DNA of 64,000 bases from Bacillus sp. RAR_GA_16 (GCF_020165985.1 NZ_JAIUKZ010000010.1:310001-374000); one strand, 5' to 3'. Positions 50,883 through 59,377 are shown, counted from the first letter of the stretch. Program-made: numbers and translations. Notes: a model not told the origin generated them from the letters alone.

Positions 50883-51281
50883 TTGCGCAAATACCTCCCC
50901 TTAGTACCTCTTTTATTTATTCTCAGCTGCGAAAATGACCAGTTTCAATTGGATGATCAAGTTACGCAGATTAACGTCATCCAAGTAAGTGACCGATCCC
51001 CCTCCCCTGACCAATTTGAAAGTGATGGAAAAATCATCAACCAAATGACCGCTAAGAAAAAAATGGATCAAGTACGGAACGCCCTCGTCAAAGCCGATGT
51101 TGAAAGCACTGAAAATGTCGACCTTGCTCTTCCTACCTACAAAGTACACTTTTTAAAAGATAATAAAATTGTGCAAACTCTCGGCTATTACCCACAAGAC
51201 AAGGACCATGAAGCCGCCTTTCTCTCACTAGAAAAAGAGCGCATCTATCGTCTTGACAGCTCCCTATCGCTTCTTCCCTAA
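50883..51281 (+). CDS. Putative lipoprotein
   Basis: 132 residues starting at TTG 50883 (MRKYLPLVPLLFILSCEN), with GAGGTGA just upstream; a GTG three codons earlier is possible. Lipobox ILSC, cysteine 16. The mature part contains VTQINVIQVSDRSP and ALPTYKVHFLKDNKIVQTLG, as in small Bacillus lipoproteins of unknown function. A hairpin with T run follows at about 51286-51329. Confidence 0.65.
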   Translation: MRKYLPLVPLLFILSCENDQFQLDDQVTQINVIQVSDRSPSPDQFESDGKIINQMTAKKKMDQVRNALVKADVESTENVDLALPTYKVHFLKDNKIVQTLGYYPQDKDHEAAFLSLEKERIYRLDSSLSLLP

Positions 51282-51335
51282 ACATGAAAAAGGGCTGTTC
51301 AACCGATTGACGGTGACACACCCCTTTTTTTACAT

Positions 51336-51857
51336 CTACAAATATTTTTCCATCCGAATATCCGCCCACATTCTCCCGTTCCAGAACGTAAAGTCTTCTA
51401 ATCTTCCAATCTCCTCATAGCCTAGCTTTTGATAGAGTTGATGTGCTTTACGATTAAATTCAAAAACACCAAGTTCAATCCGAATGAAACCTTGCTGGTA
51501 AATTTGCTCTTCTAAAAATTGAATTGCTTCAAAACCAATCCCCTTGCCACGGCCTTCCGGTTCACCGATCGTAATTCCAATCCATGCTGTTCCTGGTTCT
51601 TGCTTAAAGAGATGCGGAGGGTCCACCATGTAATTCATTTCACCGATGATTTTTTCATTGACGCGAATTTGGAAAATCTCTTGATACTCCAAACGTTCTC
51701 TTACACGATCAAGCGTGATGGTTTCACGCCGTTCGAACTCTTCCTGATTTTTATTTGGACGAATAAGCGGAATCAATTCTCGATCATTTTCCCAACGATT
51801 CAGGACATCAATAAATTGTGCAGTTGGTTTCGTTACCTTAACGATCTCTGTTTTCAC
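51336..51857 (-). CDS. GNAT family N-acetyltransferase (RimJ/RimL-like)
   Basis: 173 residues. Acetyl-CoA motif IGITIGEPEGRGKGIGFEAIQFL and the closing NRKAHQLYQKLGYEEIGRLEDF are clear GNAT features. GTG start after AAAGGAG. Substrate unknown. Confidence 0.85.
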   Translation of the reverse strand: MKTEIVKVTKPTAQFIDVLNRWENDRELIPLIRPNKNQEEFERRETITLDRVRERLEYQEIFQIRVNEKIIGEMNYMVDPPHLFKQEPGTAWIGITIGEPEGRGKGIGFEAIQFLEEQIYQQGFIRIELGVFEFNRKAHQLYQKLGYEEIGRLEDFTFWNGRMWADIRMEKYL

Positions 51858-51987
51858 GTGGTGCTCCTTTCAACGTAGCAAGCCTACTATGTAATGGAAT
51901 CTCTCTTCATTTTACCACTTCCGCTCCAAAAGTTTTGATTTCTTTTCCGTATGGAGCTAACGTTGAAGCGATTCCATCAAACAGCCG

Positions 51988-52167
51988 TTATTCTCCCCCT
52001 CCACAGCTGCCACCATCTCCACCACCGCAATCTGAACTATGGTGCCCTCCACTGTAAAAGCTTGAATGATCCGTTGCTCCGCCTGATCGACGATTCGATG
52101 AACTCGATTTTGCAGATCCAAGAGCAATAAATACGATCACGAGAAAAATGACGATAAATGCTTCCAT
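51988..52167 (-). CDS. Small membrane protein with Ser/Gly/His/Cys-rich tail
   Basis: 59 residues from MEAFIVIFLVIVFIALGSAK; GGAGG precedes this ATG by eight bases. One N-terminal membrane helix, then a low-complexity tail SSFYSGGHHSSDCGGGDGG ending SCGGGE. The His/Cys-rich tail could bind metal or be surface-exposed. Function unknown. Confidence 0.65.
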   Translation of the reverse strand: MEAFIVIFLVIVFIALGSAKSSSSNRRSGGATDHSSFYSGGHHSSDCGGGDGGSCGGGE

Positions 52168-52353
52168 GTTCATTCCTCCTTTTTTATCTTATACGTTTAT
52201 CAAACCAGAAAGTTTCAAATGTTCCATTCACCTCCTATTTTAAACCATAAATATTTTTATACATAAACCCATATTTACTAATTTGTATTATAGCTATCCG
52301 CGTTCTACAATAAGACTCGTAAGACAACAACACATTTTCAGGAGGAATAAATA

Positions 52354-53022
52354 ATGAGTAAACATATACTAATGGTCGTTACGACGGCTGACAAAATGAA
52401 CAATGAGCTGGATACAGGACTATGGCTTTCTGAATTCGGTGAAGCGTATGTTGAATTCGCAAAGAAAGGCTATGAGATTACAGTAGCAAGTCCAAAAGGT
52501 GGAAAAGCGCCTGTCGATGATCGCAGCCTTGAAGGTGGCGAGACTCCTCAAGAAATTTTGAATACAGCGAAATATCTTGAAAATACGTTGAAGTTGGAAG
52601 AAGTAAAAGACATCGCGAAATTTGATGCCATCTTCATGCCTGGTGGTCACGGAACAATGTTTGACCTTCCGGATCATGTGAAGCTTCACGAAGTCGTTCG
52701 CGACATGTATGAAGCAGATAAACTCGTTGCCGCTGTCTGCCACGGACCAGCTGGACTTGTTGGTGTCACACTTTCTGATGGCACACCAATTGTGAAAGGC
52801 CAAACGGTTACAAGCTTCACAGATGAAGAAGAGCGCGAAACAACGCTTGACCAGTACATGCCTTTCCTACTTGAAACGCGTTTGCGTGAACTTGGTGCAA
52901 ACTTTGTTGGTGCTGACAACTGGTCAGATCACGTTCAAGTTTCTGGCAACCTCGTTACTGGCCAAAACCCACAATCAACGATTAGCGTTGCGAAAGAAGT
53001 TATTGCAAAGCTAGAAAAATAA
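52354..53022 (+). CDS. DJ-1/PfpI family protein (Hsp31-like)
   Basis: 222 residues. The nucleophile elbow AAVCHGPAGL has the catalytic cysteine, and DAIFMPGGHGTMFDL precedes it. The N-terminal TGLWLSEFGEAYVEF is the usual place of the partner glutamate. Hsp31-like proteins act as glyoxalases, deglycases or chaperones against reactive carbonyls. ATG after AGGAGG. Followed by a terminator and two genes on the same strand. Confidence 0.88.
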   Translation: MSKHILMVVTTADKMNNELDTGLWLSEFGEAYVEFAKKGYEITVASPKGGKAPVDDRSLEGGETPQEILNTAKYLENTLKLEEVKDIAKFDAIFMPGGHGTMFDLPDHVKLHEVVRDMYEADKLVAAVCHGPAGLVGVTLSDGTPIVKGQTVTSFTDEEERETTLDQYMPFLLETRLRELGANFVGADNWSDHVQVSGNLVTGQNPQSTISVAKEVIAKLEK

Positions 53023-53036
53023 GTAGAAGCATTGGA

Positions 53037-53070
53037 GCCTGCAAGTCCGTTTACCGGCTTGCAGGTTTTT
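53037..53070 (+). terminator. Terminator of the DJ-1 family gene
   Basis: CCTGCAAG and CTTGCAGG form a stem with a T run; read-through would reach the monooxygenase gene 22 bases later. Confidence 0.8.
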
Positions 53071-53091
53071 AAATTGAAGGGAGAAATCAGC

Positions 53092-53373
53092 ATGATCACC
53101 ATTAATGCCATTTTAAAAGCAAAAGCAGGGAGAGAAGAAGCGCTCTATCAAGAATTAATGAAAGTAATTGAACCGTCTCAACAAGAAAATGGGTGTATTG
53201 ATTATACGCTCCATCGTTCACTCGAAGACGATGCCGTATTTGTTTTTTATGAAACGTGGAAAGACAAAGAAGCGTTACAAGCTCACATCACTTCTTCGCA
53301 TTATCAGGCTTATCGCGATGCTACAGAAGATCTGGTAGAATCAAGAGTAGTCTATAAGTTAAAAAAAGTTTAG
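53092..53373 (+). CDS. Antibiotic biosynthesis monooxygenase-fold protein
   Basis: 93 residues from MITINAILKAKAGREEALYQ, ATG 53092 after AAGGGAG. The ABM dimeric alpha-beta barrel pattern is visible: ENGCIDYTLHRSLEDDAVFV, FYETWKDKEALQAHITSSHY. Members include quinol monooxygenase YgiN and heme-degrading relatives. It lies between a DJ-1 protein and a LysR regulator, suggesting response to electrophiles or quinones. Confidence 0.87.
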   Translation: MITINAILKAKAGREEALYQELMKVIEPSQQENGCIDYTLHRSLEDDAVFVFYETWKDKEALQAHITSSHYQAYRDATEDLVESRVVYKLKKV

Positions 53374-53402
53374 GAAGATTCACGATTAAAGGATGTTGAA
53401 CA

Positions 53403-54266
53403 ATGATTGATTTCGAATGGTACCGAAGCTTCATTAGCATTTATAAGCATGGATCTGTTTCAGCTGCCGCTAAAGCAAGATTCCTTACGCAACCTGCCAT
53501 GAGCCAGCATCTATCCGCTCTAGAAGCAGAAGTTGGTAAACCTTTGTTTACCCGTGCTCCTAGAAAAATGATTCCAACAGATAAAGGGAAAGAGATGTAC
53601 ACGAAGCTCGTCCCACTTATCGAGAACCTAGAAAGTGCGACTCAGGAAATTAGACATACCGCTTCGAAAGATACGTTATCTCCTGTTTTGAAAATAGGTA
53701 GTCCCATTGAGTATTTTACAGGTCAGGTCCTACAAAAAGTTCAACAGGTAGATGTGCGGTTAATCACTCAATTCGGGACGGCTTCAACACTGTTAGAAGA
53801 TCTCATTCAAGAAGAAGTCGACCTCATTTTCACACCGAAAAAGCAAACCCTGACCGGCATAGAGTATGTGAAGCTTGAAGAAGAAACGTTTGTGTTAACC
53901 GCTCAAAAAGGAACTGGACAACCAGCTTCCACATTAGAAGAAATCGAGAGCTGGTTAAAGGAACAAAAATGGCTGAGCTACGGTCTCGATCTTCCCATTA
54001 TTCGACGCTACTGGCGCGAACATTTGAAGAAGCGACCGGATATCCAAGCACATCACATTATTCCGAACTTGCAGTCGATTTTAAAAGCCATTGAGCTTGG
54101 TATTGGCGTTAGTATTTTGCCTACCTACTTAATTGACCAATCCGTAAAGGAAGAAAAAACGGAGGTGCTCTTCCCTCATCTCTCCGTTGATAATACACTG
54201 TATGCCGCTTTCCGAATTGACCAAAAAGGCGATCCTCTCATTAAGGAAATACTCAATCATTGGTAA
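53403..54266 (+). CDS. LysR family regulator
   Basis: 287 residues. HTH residues 1-60 (SFISIYKHGSVSAAAKARFLTQPAMSQHLSALEAEVG), then a periplasmic-binding-like effector domain. It follows the monooxygenase gene by 29 bases on the same strand and may control the DJ-1/monooxygenase group. The stop codon lies at the base of the terminator stem. Confidence 0.87.
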   Translation: MIDFEWYRSFISIYKHGSVSAAAKARFLTQPAMSQHLSALEAEVGKPLFTRAPRKMIPTDKGKEMYTKLVPLIENLESATQEIRHTASKDTLSPVLKIGSPIEYFTGQVLQKVQQVDVRLITQFGTASTLLEDLIQEEVDLIFTPKKQTLTGIEYVKLEEETFVLTAQKGTGQPASTLEEIESWLKEQKWLSYGLDLPIIRRYWREHLKKRPDIQAHHIIPNLQSILKAIELGIGVSILPTYLIDQSVKEEKTEVLFPHLSVDNTLYAAFRIDQKGDPLIKEILNHW

Positions 54267-54294
54267 AACGTCATCCGTCTGATGACGTTTTTTT
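54265..54294 (+). terminator. Terminator of the LysR gene
   Basis: AAAACGTCATC pairs with GATGACGTTTT; followed by T residues. Confidence 0.88.
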
Positions 54295-54383
54295 GTGCGC
54301 TTTACTCTCGAAAAAGAGCTGTTTTCAACAAACACTTTTAGGGAAAGGGTACTTTATGAAACTAGACAGTAGGAGGAAATACG

Positions 54384-54734
54384 ATGAGTAACGAATCGAA
54401 AGCAAGCTACCATATTACGAATTTCAATGATTTTAATGAGGTATGTCTCGAAAACGGCGAGCTAAATTTCCCTGAATACGAAAAAATCATGCAGGACTAT
54501 TTATTAAGCCAACCGAGAGAAACGATGGTATTCCAGGAATGCTGGATTGAGGATAAAGAAGCGGAAATCGGCGAAGTGAGAACCGTTCAAGTAAACTTTC
54601 TCGATCATAAAACAGAGAACTACATTCGCCTCTGGGGCGCGAAAAAGAATGATGATAACCAGGTTCTAAAAATGAAAGTAGACGCCATTGACATTGAAAC
54701 AAAAGAAGTGGTTTACGAACGTGAACTAGCTTAG
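54384..54734 (+). CDS. Hypothetical soluble protein
   Basis: 116 residues, acidic, no signal or membrane segment. It includes FNDFNEVCLENGELNFPEYE and IGEVRTVQVNFLDHKTENYI. I do not recognise a family. ATG after AGGAGG; own terminator at 54743. Single-gene unit. Confidence 0.65.
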   Translation: MSNESKASYHITNFNDFNEVCLENGELNFPEYEKIMQDYLLSQPRETMVFQECWIEDKEAEIGEVRTVQVNFLDHKTENYIRLWGAKKNDDNQVLKMKVDAIDIETKEVVYERELA

Positions 54735-54742
54735 GAAGATCG

Positions 54743-54779
54743 ATCAGCGACGGCCATAACCGGCTGTCGCTGATTTTTT
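54743..54779. terminator. Terminator between converging genes
   Basis: ATCAGCGACGGC and GGCTGTCGCTGAT form a stem followed by six T residues, between the hypothetical gene and the converging XRE operon. Confidence 0.85.
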
Positions 54780-54782
54780 CTA

Positions 54783-55175
54783 TTATCGATATTTTTTTGC
54801 GTAGAGAAACTCCGTAATGGGCAACGTAACAAAAGTTAGACAAACGACAAGCAGCAACGGAAAATTTTCAATGTCGTTTAAATTGCCTACTCCTTCAGAA
54901 AGAAACAGGATAAGGGCTGAACCTATCATAAGAACAAAATAACTCACCTTAGCACTTTTCAGAGTAATGTGCTCCTCTCGCTCATCCTTTGCTTCCTTCC
55001 CCTCCGGATTTCCCCATGTCAACGTATTAAAGAAATAAGATAATGCTAGAAAACTAAAAAAGATCGAACCTCCATCTATCCGATCAAACTGAATCCACCG
55101 ATAGACCGTCACTCCAACCAGAATCGTTGTGACAAAAAGGACGATGAGTTGAATTAACTTTCTTGATTGCATCAT
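54783..55175 (-). CDS. Membrane protein, last gene of XRE operon
   Basis: 130 residues with four membrane segments (about 8-25, 35-50, 75-95, 100-120) and a charged loop GNPEGKEAKDEREEHI between helices 2 and 3. The KDEREEHITLKSAK stretch resembles the juxtamembrane motif of DUF2178-type proteins. It starts two bases after the upstream gene. Function unknown. Confidence 0.65.
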   Translation of the reverse strand: MMQSRKLIQLIVLFVTTILVGVTVYRWIQFDRIDGGSIFFSFLALSYFFNTLTWGNPEGKEAKDEREEHITLKSAKVSYFVLMIGSALILFLSEGVGNLNDIENFPLLLVVCLTFVTLPITEFLYAKKYR

Positions 55176-55177
55176 GG

Positions 55178-55402
55178 CTACCCCTCTCTAATAAAGCATC
55201 TACTGCGTTTTTTATATAATACGGATCTCGAGACCCAGAACACAGCCGTCCCTACTAATAGAATCGTCATAGGAAAACCTGTCTCACCTGTTTGAACGAG
55301 GTGGATGATTGCCCATATTAATAAGGCAGCAGTATAGAATACAAAGGCGTTTCGTGCAGATTTAAGGTTATGATCCTTTTCCATTTCATCAGCTTTTCTC
55401 AT
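55178..55402 (-). CDS. Small membrane protein of XRE operon
   Basis: 74 residues from MRKADEMEKDHNLKSARNAF; GAGGGGG precedes ATG 55402. Two membrane helices after a charged N-terminus whose MEKDHNLKSARNAF resembles the loop motif of the next protein. The start overlaps the XRE gene by 14 bases. Function unknown. Confidence 0.65.
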   Translation of the reverse strand: MRKADEMEKDHNLKSARNAFVFYTAALLIWAIIHLVQTGETGFPMTILLVGTAVFWVSRSVLYKKRSRCFIREG

Positions 55403-55601
55403 TGATATCCCCCTCAAAGATAAATAATTGATCAACACTCGTTTGTAAGTTTTTTGCCAATTTAAAGGCGAGTGCTAACGTTGGGTCATATTTATCATTT
55501 TCGATCGCATTGATCGTCTGGCGCGTTACCCCACACCTTTTCGCAAGTTCTTCCTGAGAAAATTGAAGTTCTTTTCTCATCAAGCGAATCGTGTTTTTCA
55601 T
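55389..55601 (-). CDS. XRE family regulator (YozG/Cro-like)
   Basis: 70 residues from MKNTIRLMRKELQFSQEELA. One helix-turn-helix (LAKRCGVTRQTINAIENDKYDPTLALAFKLAKNLQ) and the typical DQLFIFE end. First gene of a three-gene operon with two membrane proteins. Its promoter at 55643-55671 is strong, so autoregulation is likely. Confidence 0.85.
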   Translation of the reverse strand: MKNTIRLMRKELQFSQEELAKRCGVTRQTINAIENDKYDPTLALAFKLAKNLQTSVDQLFIFEGDINEKS

Positions 55602-55642
55602 TCGCAACACCTCTCCAAATGTAAAAAACCTTTTACTTTTCC

Positions 55643-55671
55643 ATTATAAGGTTATTGGCTTAAAACGTCAA
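55643..55671 (-). promoter_or_regulatory. Promoter of the XRE operon
   Basis: Minus strand: -35 TTGACG (55666-55671), 17 bases, -10 TATAAT (55643-55648), 41 bases before the start codon. Confidence 0.75.
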
Positions 55672-55770
55672 AAACTTTTTACATTTTCACAGTACACTTT
55701 CTAACAAAAGTTAGGGAAACTGAAACTTATTAACAAATTCCTCGTAGTACATAGAAGAGGAGTTGGTTTG

Positions 55771-56301
55771 ATGAAAATGAGATTGATCGGATTATGTAGC
55801 TTACTTTTAATTCTTGCCGCGTGTAGCGGGCAAGCAGCATCGTCTAAAGAAAATCAGTTAGACGCTTTAACAGAGGATTATCCAGCAGTGCAGACGGAGC
55901 TTGAAAAATTACCTGAAGAATTCAGAGGAGAAGTAACCGTTCCAGATAGGGAGACGATTCCACTCTCAGTAAGCTCTGTCAAGGCGACAGCCGATACGAA
56001 ATTTGAACCTAACGGATTTGATGTTTATTACGCAGAAGATGAAAAGCGTTTGAACGTGATGGTAAAGGATCAAAAGGGAATGAACGCTACACTAGAGGAA
56101 ACAAACCAGGAGCTCGATCACGAAATTAACGGCATGTACTCAGAAGCGGAAGATGGTCACATGTTAACCTTAATGTGGATCACTCAAAATGAAAATGCTC
56201 TTTATAAACTAATTGGACTTACACCATCAGGAAAAGAAGCTGCATTTACAAAAGAAGAGATGGTGCAAATAGCGAATTCAATCATACAACAGAGACAGTA
56301 G
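55771..56301 (+). CDS. Putative lipoprotein
   Basis: 176 residues from MKMRLIGLCSLLLILAACSG; lipobox LAAC, cysteine 18. AGAGGAG lies upstream. The mature domain contains LPEEFRGEVTVPDRETIPLS, KFEPNGFDVYYAEDEKRLNV and TLMWITQNENALYKLIGL. I do not recognise the family. It is followed 41 bases later by a tiny membrane gene. Confidence 0.68.
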   Translation: MKMRLIGLCSLLLILAACSGQAASSKENQLDALTEDYPAVQTELEKLPEEFRGEVTVPDRETIPLSVSSVKATADTKFEPNGFDVYYAEDEKRLNVMVKDQKGMNATLEETNQELDHEINGMYSEAEDGHMLTLMWITQNENALYKLIGLTPSGKEAAFTKEEMVQIANSIIQQRQ

Positions 56302-56342
56302 GGTGTTTTCTAAACGACGAATACGAGAAGGAGGGATAGGAA

Positions 56343-56453
56343 ATGGGACTGCTCATCGCGATCCTAACAATTCTATCATCTGCTGGTTTTCTTTATTACA
56401 TGGGAAAATCGGGCTATTCGTGGAAAATGGATGAGGAAGATCAGTCGAAGTAA
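56343..56453 (+). CDS. 36-residue single-helix membrane peptide
   Basis: MGLLIAILTILSSAGFLYYM, then GKSGYSWKMDEEDQSK and a stop. ATG 56343 follows GGAGGGATAGGAA. One membrane helix with an acidic tail. It sits in the lipoprotein transcription unit before the terminator at 56463. It is a convincing small gene by ribosome site and composition. Function unknown. Confidence 0.6.
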   Translation: MGLLIAILTILSSAGFLYYMGKSGYSWKMDEEDQSK

Positions 56454-56462
56454 GCCTATCAA

Positions 56463-56508
56463 AGAAGAGACCACTCGTTCGACTTTTGAATAAGTGGTCT
56501 CTTCTGCT
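56463..56508 (+). terminator. Terminator of the lipoprotein/small peptide unit
   Basis: AGAAGAGACCACT (56463-56475) pairs with AGTGGTCTCTTCT (56493-56505). Confidence 0.75.
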
Positions 56509-56516
56509 TTAGCGTA

Positions 56517-56547
56517 GTGGAGGGTCAGGTACGTACCTGCCCCCCAC
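56517..56547. repeat. GGGTCAGG palindrome, copy 8 (partly decayed)
   Basis: AGGGTCAGGTACGTACCTGCCCCCC: the centre TACGTA is intact but the right arm has CCTGCCCC for CCTGACCC. The rest of 56509-56710 shows no gene. Confidence 0.8.
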
Positions 56548-56710
56548 TGCCCTTAAAAGAAAGTCTACAACAAAGGAAATATTTGGATTGGTGTGATAGA
56601 ATGATTTTACCTCTTAAAACTCTCTCCAGACAAGCTTAGAATGGAAGTGAAAAAGGGATTGTACAATAAAGAGGCATACTTATTGCTTACAAAGAGAAAC
56701 GAGGGATCTG

Positions 56711-57253
56711 ATGTTTAAAGGAAATAGCTTCGTTCTTGTCTTTTCTATTCTCATGCTCATCTTTCTCATATTTCTATCTGAAATACCCCTTATTGTTCAA
56801 TGGCTTCTGTCACTATTAGCCTTCGCCTTCTTATTTCCTGGTTTTCGCGATAAAGTGCTGAAGCATAAGATGAGAAAAGTTCGGGTCGCTTTGCTTACCT
56901 CCATCACATTTTCGATTGGATTACTATTCTCTTCGCTTCCCATGGTTGGCGTAGAAGCCTTCTCGTTTATCACAATCATTTCTTTCACAGTTGTCTTGTT
57001 TTATAGCCTGCTCGGAAATCTCGTAATGGGGCTCCCTGTCTCAATCCTAGCAGACTACCTTTCAGAGAAAACGAACCGTTTTCGTGCCGTCCTCTCTGCG
57101 ATTATTCATCTCGGATTCGGCTTCGCCACTTTCTTCATTGCACAGGGCTTATTTCTTGGCGCAAGCATTTGCTCTGCCCTCTTCTTTATTTGGGATGAGG
57201 TAACGAGGAGAAAGGTTGAAAAGAAAGAACGTGCGATGACTTCGTCGTTTTAA
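56711..57253 (+). CDS. Hypothetical membrane protein
   Basis: 180 residues with about five membrane segments (7-25, 28-48, 60-80, 88-108, 140-165) and basic ends. YSLLGNLVMGLPVSILADYLSEKTNR is the most distinctive region. ATG after GAGGGATCTG. No family recognised. Confidence 0.65.
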   Translation: MFKGNSFVLVFSILMLIFLIFLSEIPLIVQWLLSLLAFAFLFPGFRDKVLKHKMRKVRVALLTSITFSIGLLFSSLPMVGVEAFSFITIISFTVVLFYSLLGNLVMGLPVSILADYLSEKTNRFRAVLSAIIHLGFGFATFFIAQGLFLGASICSALFFIWDEVTRRKVEKKERAMTSSF

Positions 57254-57264
57254 GGATGATTCAT

Positions 57265-57552
57265 TCAACCACCAAAGGACCAGACAAAAAAGAAATAAAG
57301 ACATACTATCAATAACAGACCAGCCATAAGGATTGAACTAACGGGGATCATTCGATCACCTTTTTTCTCTCTCATACATCCAACAACCCCAAACACAATT
57401 CCGAAAAAAGCGGTAAATGGAGCAAATCGAAGGAAATTCACGATTGCTCCCAGACCCTTATTGTTATAAACCATCCCCACAAAAACCACCACTTGCAAAA
57501 GACCGATACATAACATTGCAAGGGCAAGCTTTCCTGGTAATGATTTTGGCAT
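57265..57552 (-). CDS. Small membrane protein
   Basis: 95 residues, three membrane helices (about 8-28, 43-60, 70-90). GAIVNFLRFAPFTAFFGIVFGVVG suggests a DUF4190-like layout, but assignment is not secure. ATG after AAAGGAG. It lies 20 bases downstream of a GNAT gene on the same strand. Confidence 0.6.
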   Translation of the reverse strand: MPKSLPGKLALAMLCIGLLQVVVFVGMVYNNKGLGAIVNFLRFAPFTAFFGIVFGVVGCMREKKGDRMIPVSSILMAGLLLIVCLYFFFVWSFGG

Positions 57553-57571
57553 GTAAACGACTCCTTTCTTC

Positions 57572-58126
57572 TTAGTGAAAATCCATATCTTCCTTATAGA
57601 TTTGATAGATTTTTTTATTTATGGTAACAGAAACAAGCCTTCCACCGTTCGCTACGACTAATTGATTTGAACGGAAATTTTTGATCCCCACCCCAATTTG
57701 AATAGGATGAATGCCCATTGACAAACATTCCTTAAGAAGCAGCTTTAAGAATGTGTGACCATAACCTTTTCCTCGATGGGATTTTCCCAATGCATACCCA
57801 ATGTGACCGCTATTTTTAGACAGATTTTCATTCAAAGCATGCCGGATTCTTCCGTAGCCTATTGGTGTAGTGGATCTATATAACCAGAATGTCGTCTGTG
57901 GCACCATCCAAGATTCAAGTTCTCTTCCTTTCGAAAAATTCTCGTTCCGTTCCAGCCAGTTTTTGAATTCTTGATAGGTAAGCGAAGAAACCTCATTTCG
58001 AAACCCATTGTCATGACCTTCAATTTCCTGCAACATGTCAAAGACTTCTAATCCGTCAGTTGTTGAAAGTTTTTTCAAATAGAGTTCCTGCTCTCCCGTT
58101 CCGTCATTCTCTCTATTACACTCCAC
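57572..58126 (-). CDS. GNAT family N-acetyltransferase
   Basis: 184 residues, GTG start. The acetyl-CoA loop is GKSHRGKGYGHTFLKLLLKE (about 113-132), preceded by GYGRIRHALNENLSKNSGHIGYAL. The fold and IYQIYKEDMDF ending fit the YjaB-like GNAT group. Substrate unknown. Confidence 0.82.
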   Translation of the reverse strand: MECNRENDGTGEQELYLKKLSTTDGLEVFDMLQEIEGHDNGFRNEVSSLTYQEFKNWLERNENFSKGRELESWMVPQTTFWLYRSTTPIGYGRIRHALNENLSKNSGHIGYALGKSHRGKGYGHTFLKLLLKECLSMGIHPIQIGVGIKNFRSNQLVVANGGRLVSVTINKKIYQIYKEDMDFH

Positions 58127-58172
58127 GACCTACCACTCCATCTTTTTATTTGTAATCAACCAGGGCTAAAGC

Positions 58173-59003
58173 TTACTCTCCTATATAAATTTTTCTCGTC
58201 CATCGCTCAACAATCTCTCCAATGACACCTCTCGCTTCTGGACACTTGTTCCTAATAAGTAACCGAAAATAACAACTTTTTAAAAAACCAAGCACATTTC
58301 TCTTCATATGAAAGCTTTCTACACAATAACCTTTCTCTTCAAAAAGGGATGCAAGTCTTTGATGAAGTTCGTTTATCCCTTGAATCAACCGCTCCTCCCT
58401 CATACCCTTTTCCAACAGCGCCTCTACCACAAACAAAAGGCGTTCATCCTCATCATCAACATAAACAGCTTCTTTAAAAAGGCAGGTTTCCAGCACATCC
58501 AGACATTTCGGCAAGCTTTCCGTATGATATACGGGATGTTTTACGGCTTCAGTCAGTGCATCAGCACCATGTGCAATGCTGTGAGCCCAACCCTTTCCTT
58601 CAACAAATCCGCGCGTATCTTTCTCTTCTCTTAAATAACGACAACAGGCGTTTATTGTGTCGTTTACTTGCTCGTTTTTTAGAAAACGTTTTTCTCGATC
58701 TTTTTTTAAAAGAAGTTCGATAACAAGTACGGAGAAAGAACGTGTAAACACCGTGTCTGTTCCTTTTTCACCAATATGATAGAACAGATGGTTTTCATCA
58801 AGGCAAGTTGATAAAAGTCTCGTAAGCTGACTTTCTGATAAATGATCTTCCATAACTAGCTTTCCAAAGGTTGTATAAATAAGTTCATCCCGTAACACAG
58901 GATCTGTACTTCCAATTTGAAGAACCATTTCTTCTATTAAAGCATCTAAATTAACTGAAGAATGGTTTAGATCGATTTGTTCTAATTCAAGCTTCAAATT
59001 CAA
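58173..59003 (-). CDS. DUF2785 family protein
   Basis: 276 residues, helical and soluble. Family features: DPVLRDELIYTTFGKLVMED near the start, the central DTRGFVEGKGWAHSIAHGADAL, and SFHMKRNVLGFLKSCYFRLL at the end. The HSxAHGAD motif is characteristic. Function unknown. TTG start with a distant GGAAAGG; start uncertain by a few codons. Confidence 0.82.
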   Translation of the reverse strand: MNLKLELEQIDLNHSSVNLDALIEEMVLQIGSTDPVLRDELIYTTFGKLVMEDHLSESQLTRLLSTCLDENHLFYHIGEKGTDTVFTRSFSVLVIELLLKKDREKRFLKNEQVNDTINACCRYLREEKDTRGFVEGKGWAHSIAHGADALTEAVKHPVYHTESLPKCLDVLETCLFKEAVYVDDEDERLLFVVEALLEKGMREERLIQGINELHQRLASLFEEKGYCVESFHMKRNVLGFLKSCYFRLLIRNKCPEARGVIGEIVERWTRKIYIGE

Positions 59004-59069
59004 AATAGGTGGCCATCCTTTCCGATTTAACCGAAAAACTGCGCCTAAACGCAGTCTTAAAAGTCTCTC

Positions 59070-59261
59070 TTATTTACGATCTTTTTTGGTCTCCGCACTT
59101 TGTGAGCTGCCAGTAAACGGGTTCATTTCATAGGTTAAGTCTCGTCCGGCCTTTTCTTCTTCCTTCGCAATTCGTCTTCCTAAAGATGCATAGTACCAGC
59201 CCCAGGCAATGAGGGACAACAAACCACCAACGGTTGTGATCCAGAAAGCGGCATCTTCCAT
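59070..59261 (-). CDS. Small single-helix membrane protein
   Basis: 63 residues: MEDAAFWITTVGGLLSLIAW begins one membrane helix, followed by a charged tail (GRRIAKEEEKAGRDLTYEMN). The ATG follows GGAGGTGG. Unknown function. Confidence 0.62.
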   Translation of the reverse strand: MEDAAFWITTVGGLLSLIAWGWYYASLGRRIAKEEEKAGRDLTYEMNPFTGSSQSAETKKDRK

Positions 59262-59346
59262 CGATCCACCTCCAGTCAGATACTCGTATTTTAACTACTT
59301 CTAGTATGCTCCCTTTTAAACCTTCAATTTATTGGAAAGAAGGTAA

Positions 59347-59377
59347 GAGGGGCCAGGCACCTACCTGCTCCCAGCTC
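59347..59377. repeat. GGGTCAGG palindrome, copy 9 (decayed)
   Basis: AGGGGCCAGGCACCTACCTGCTCCC keeps the outline of the family but has several mismatches. It lies eight bases beyond the stop of the membrane protein gene at 59385. Confidence 0.6.
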
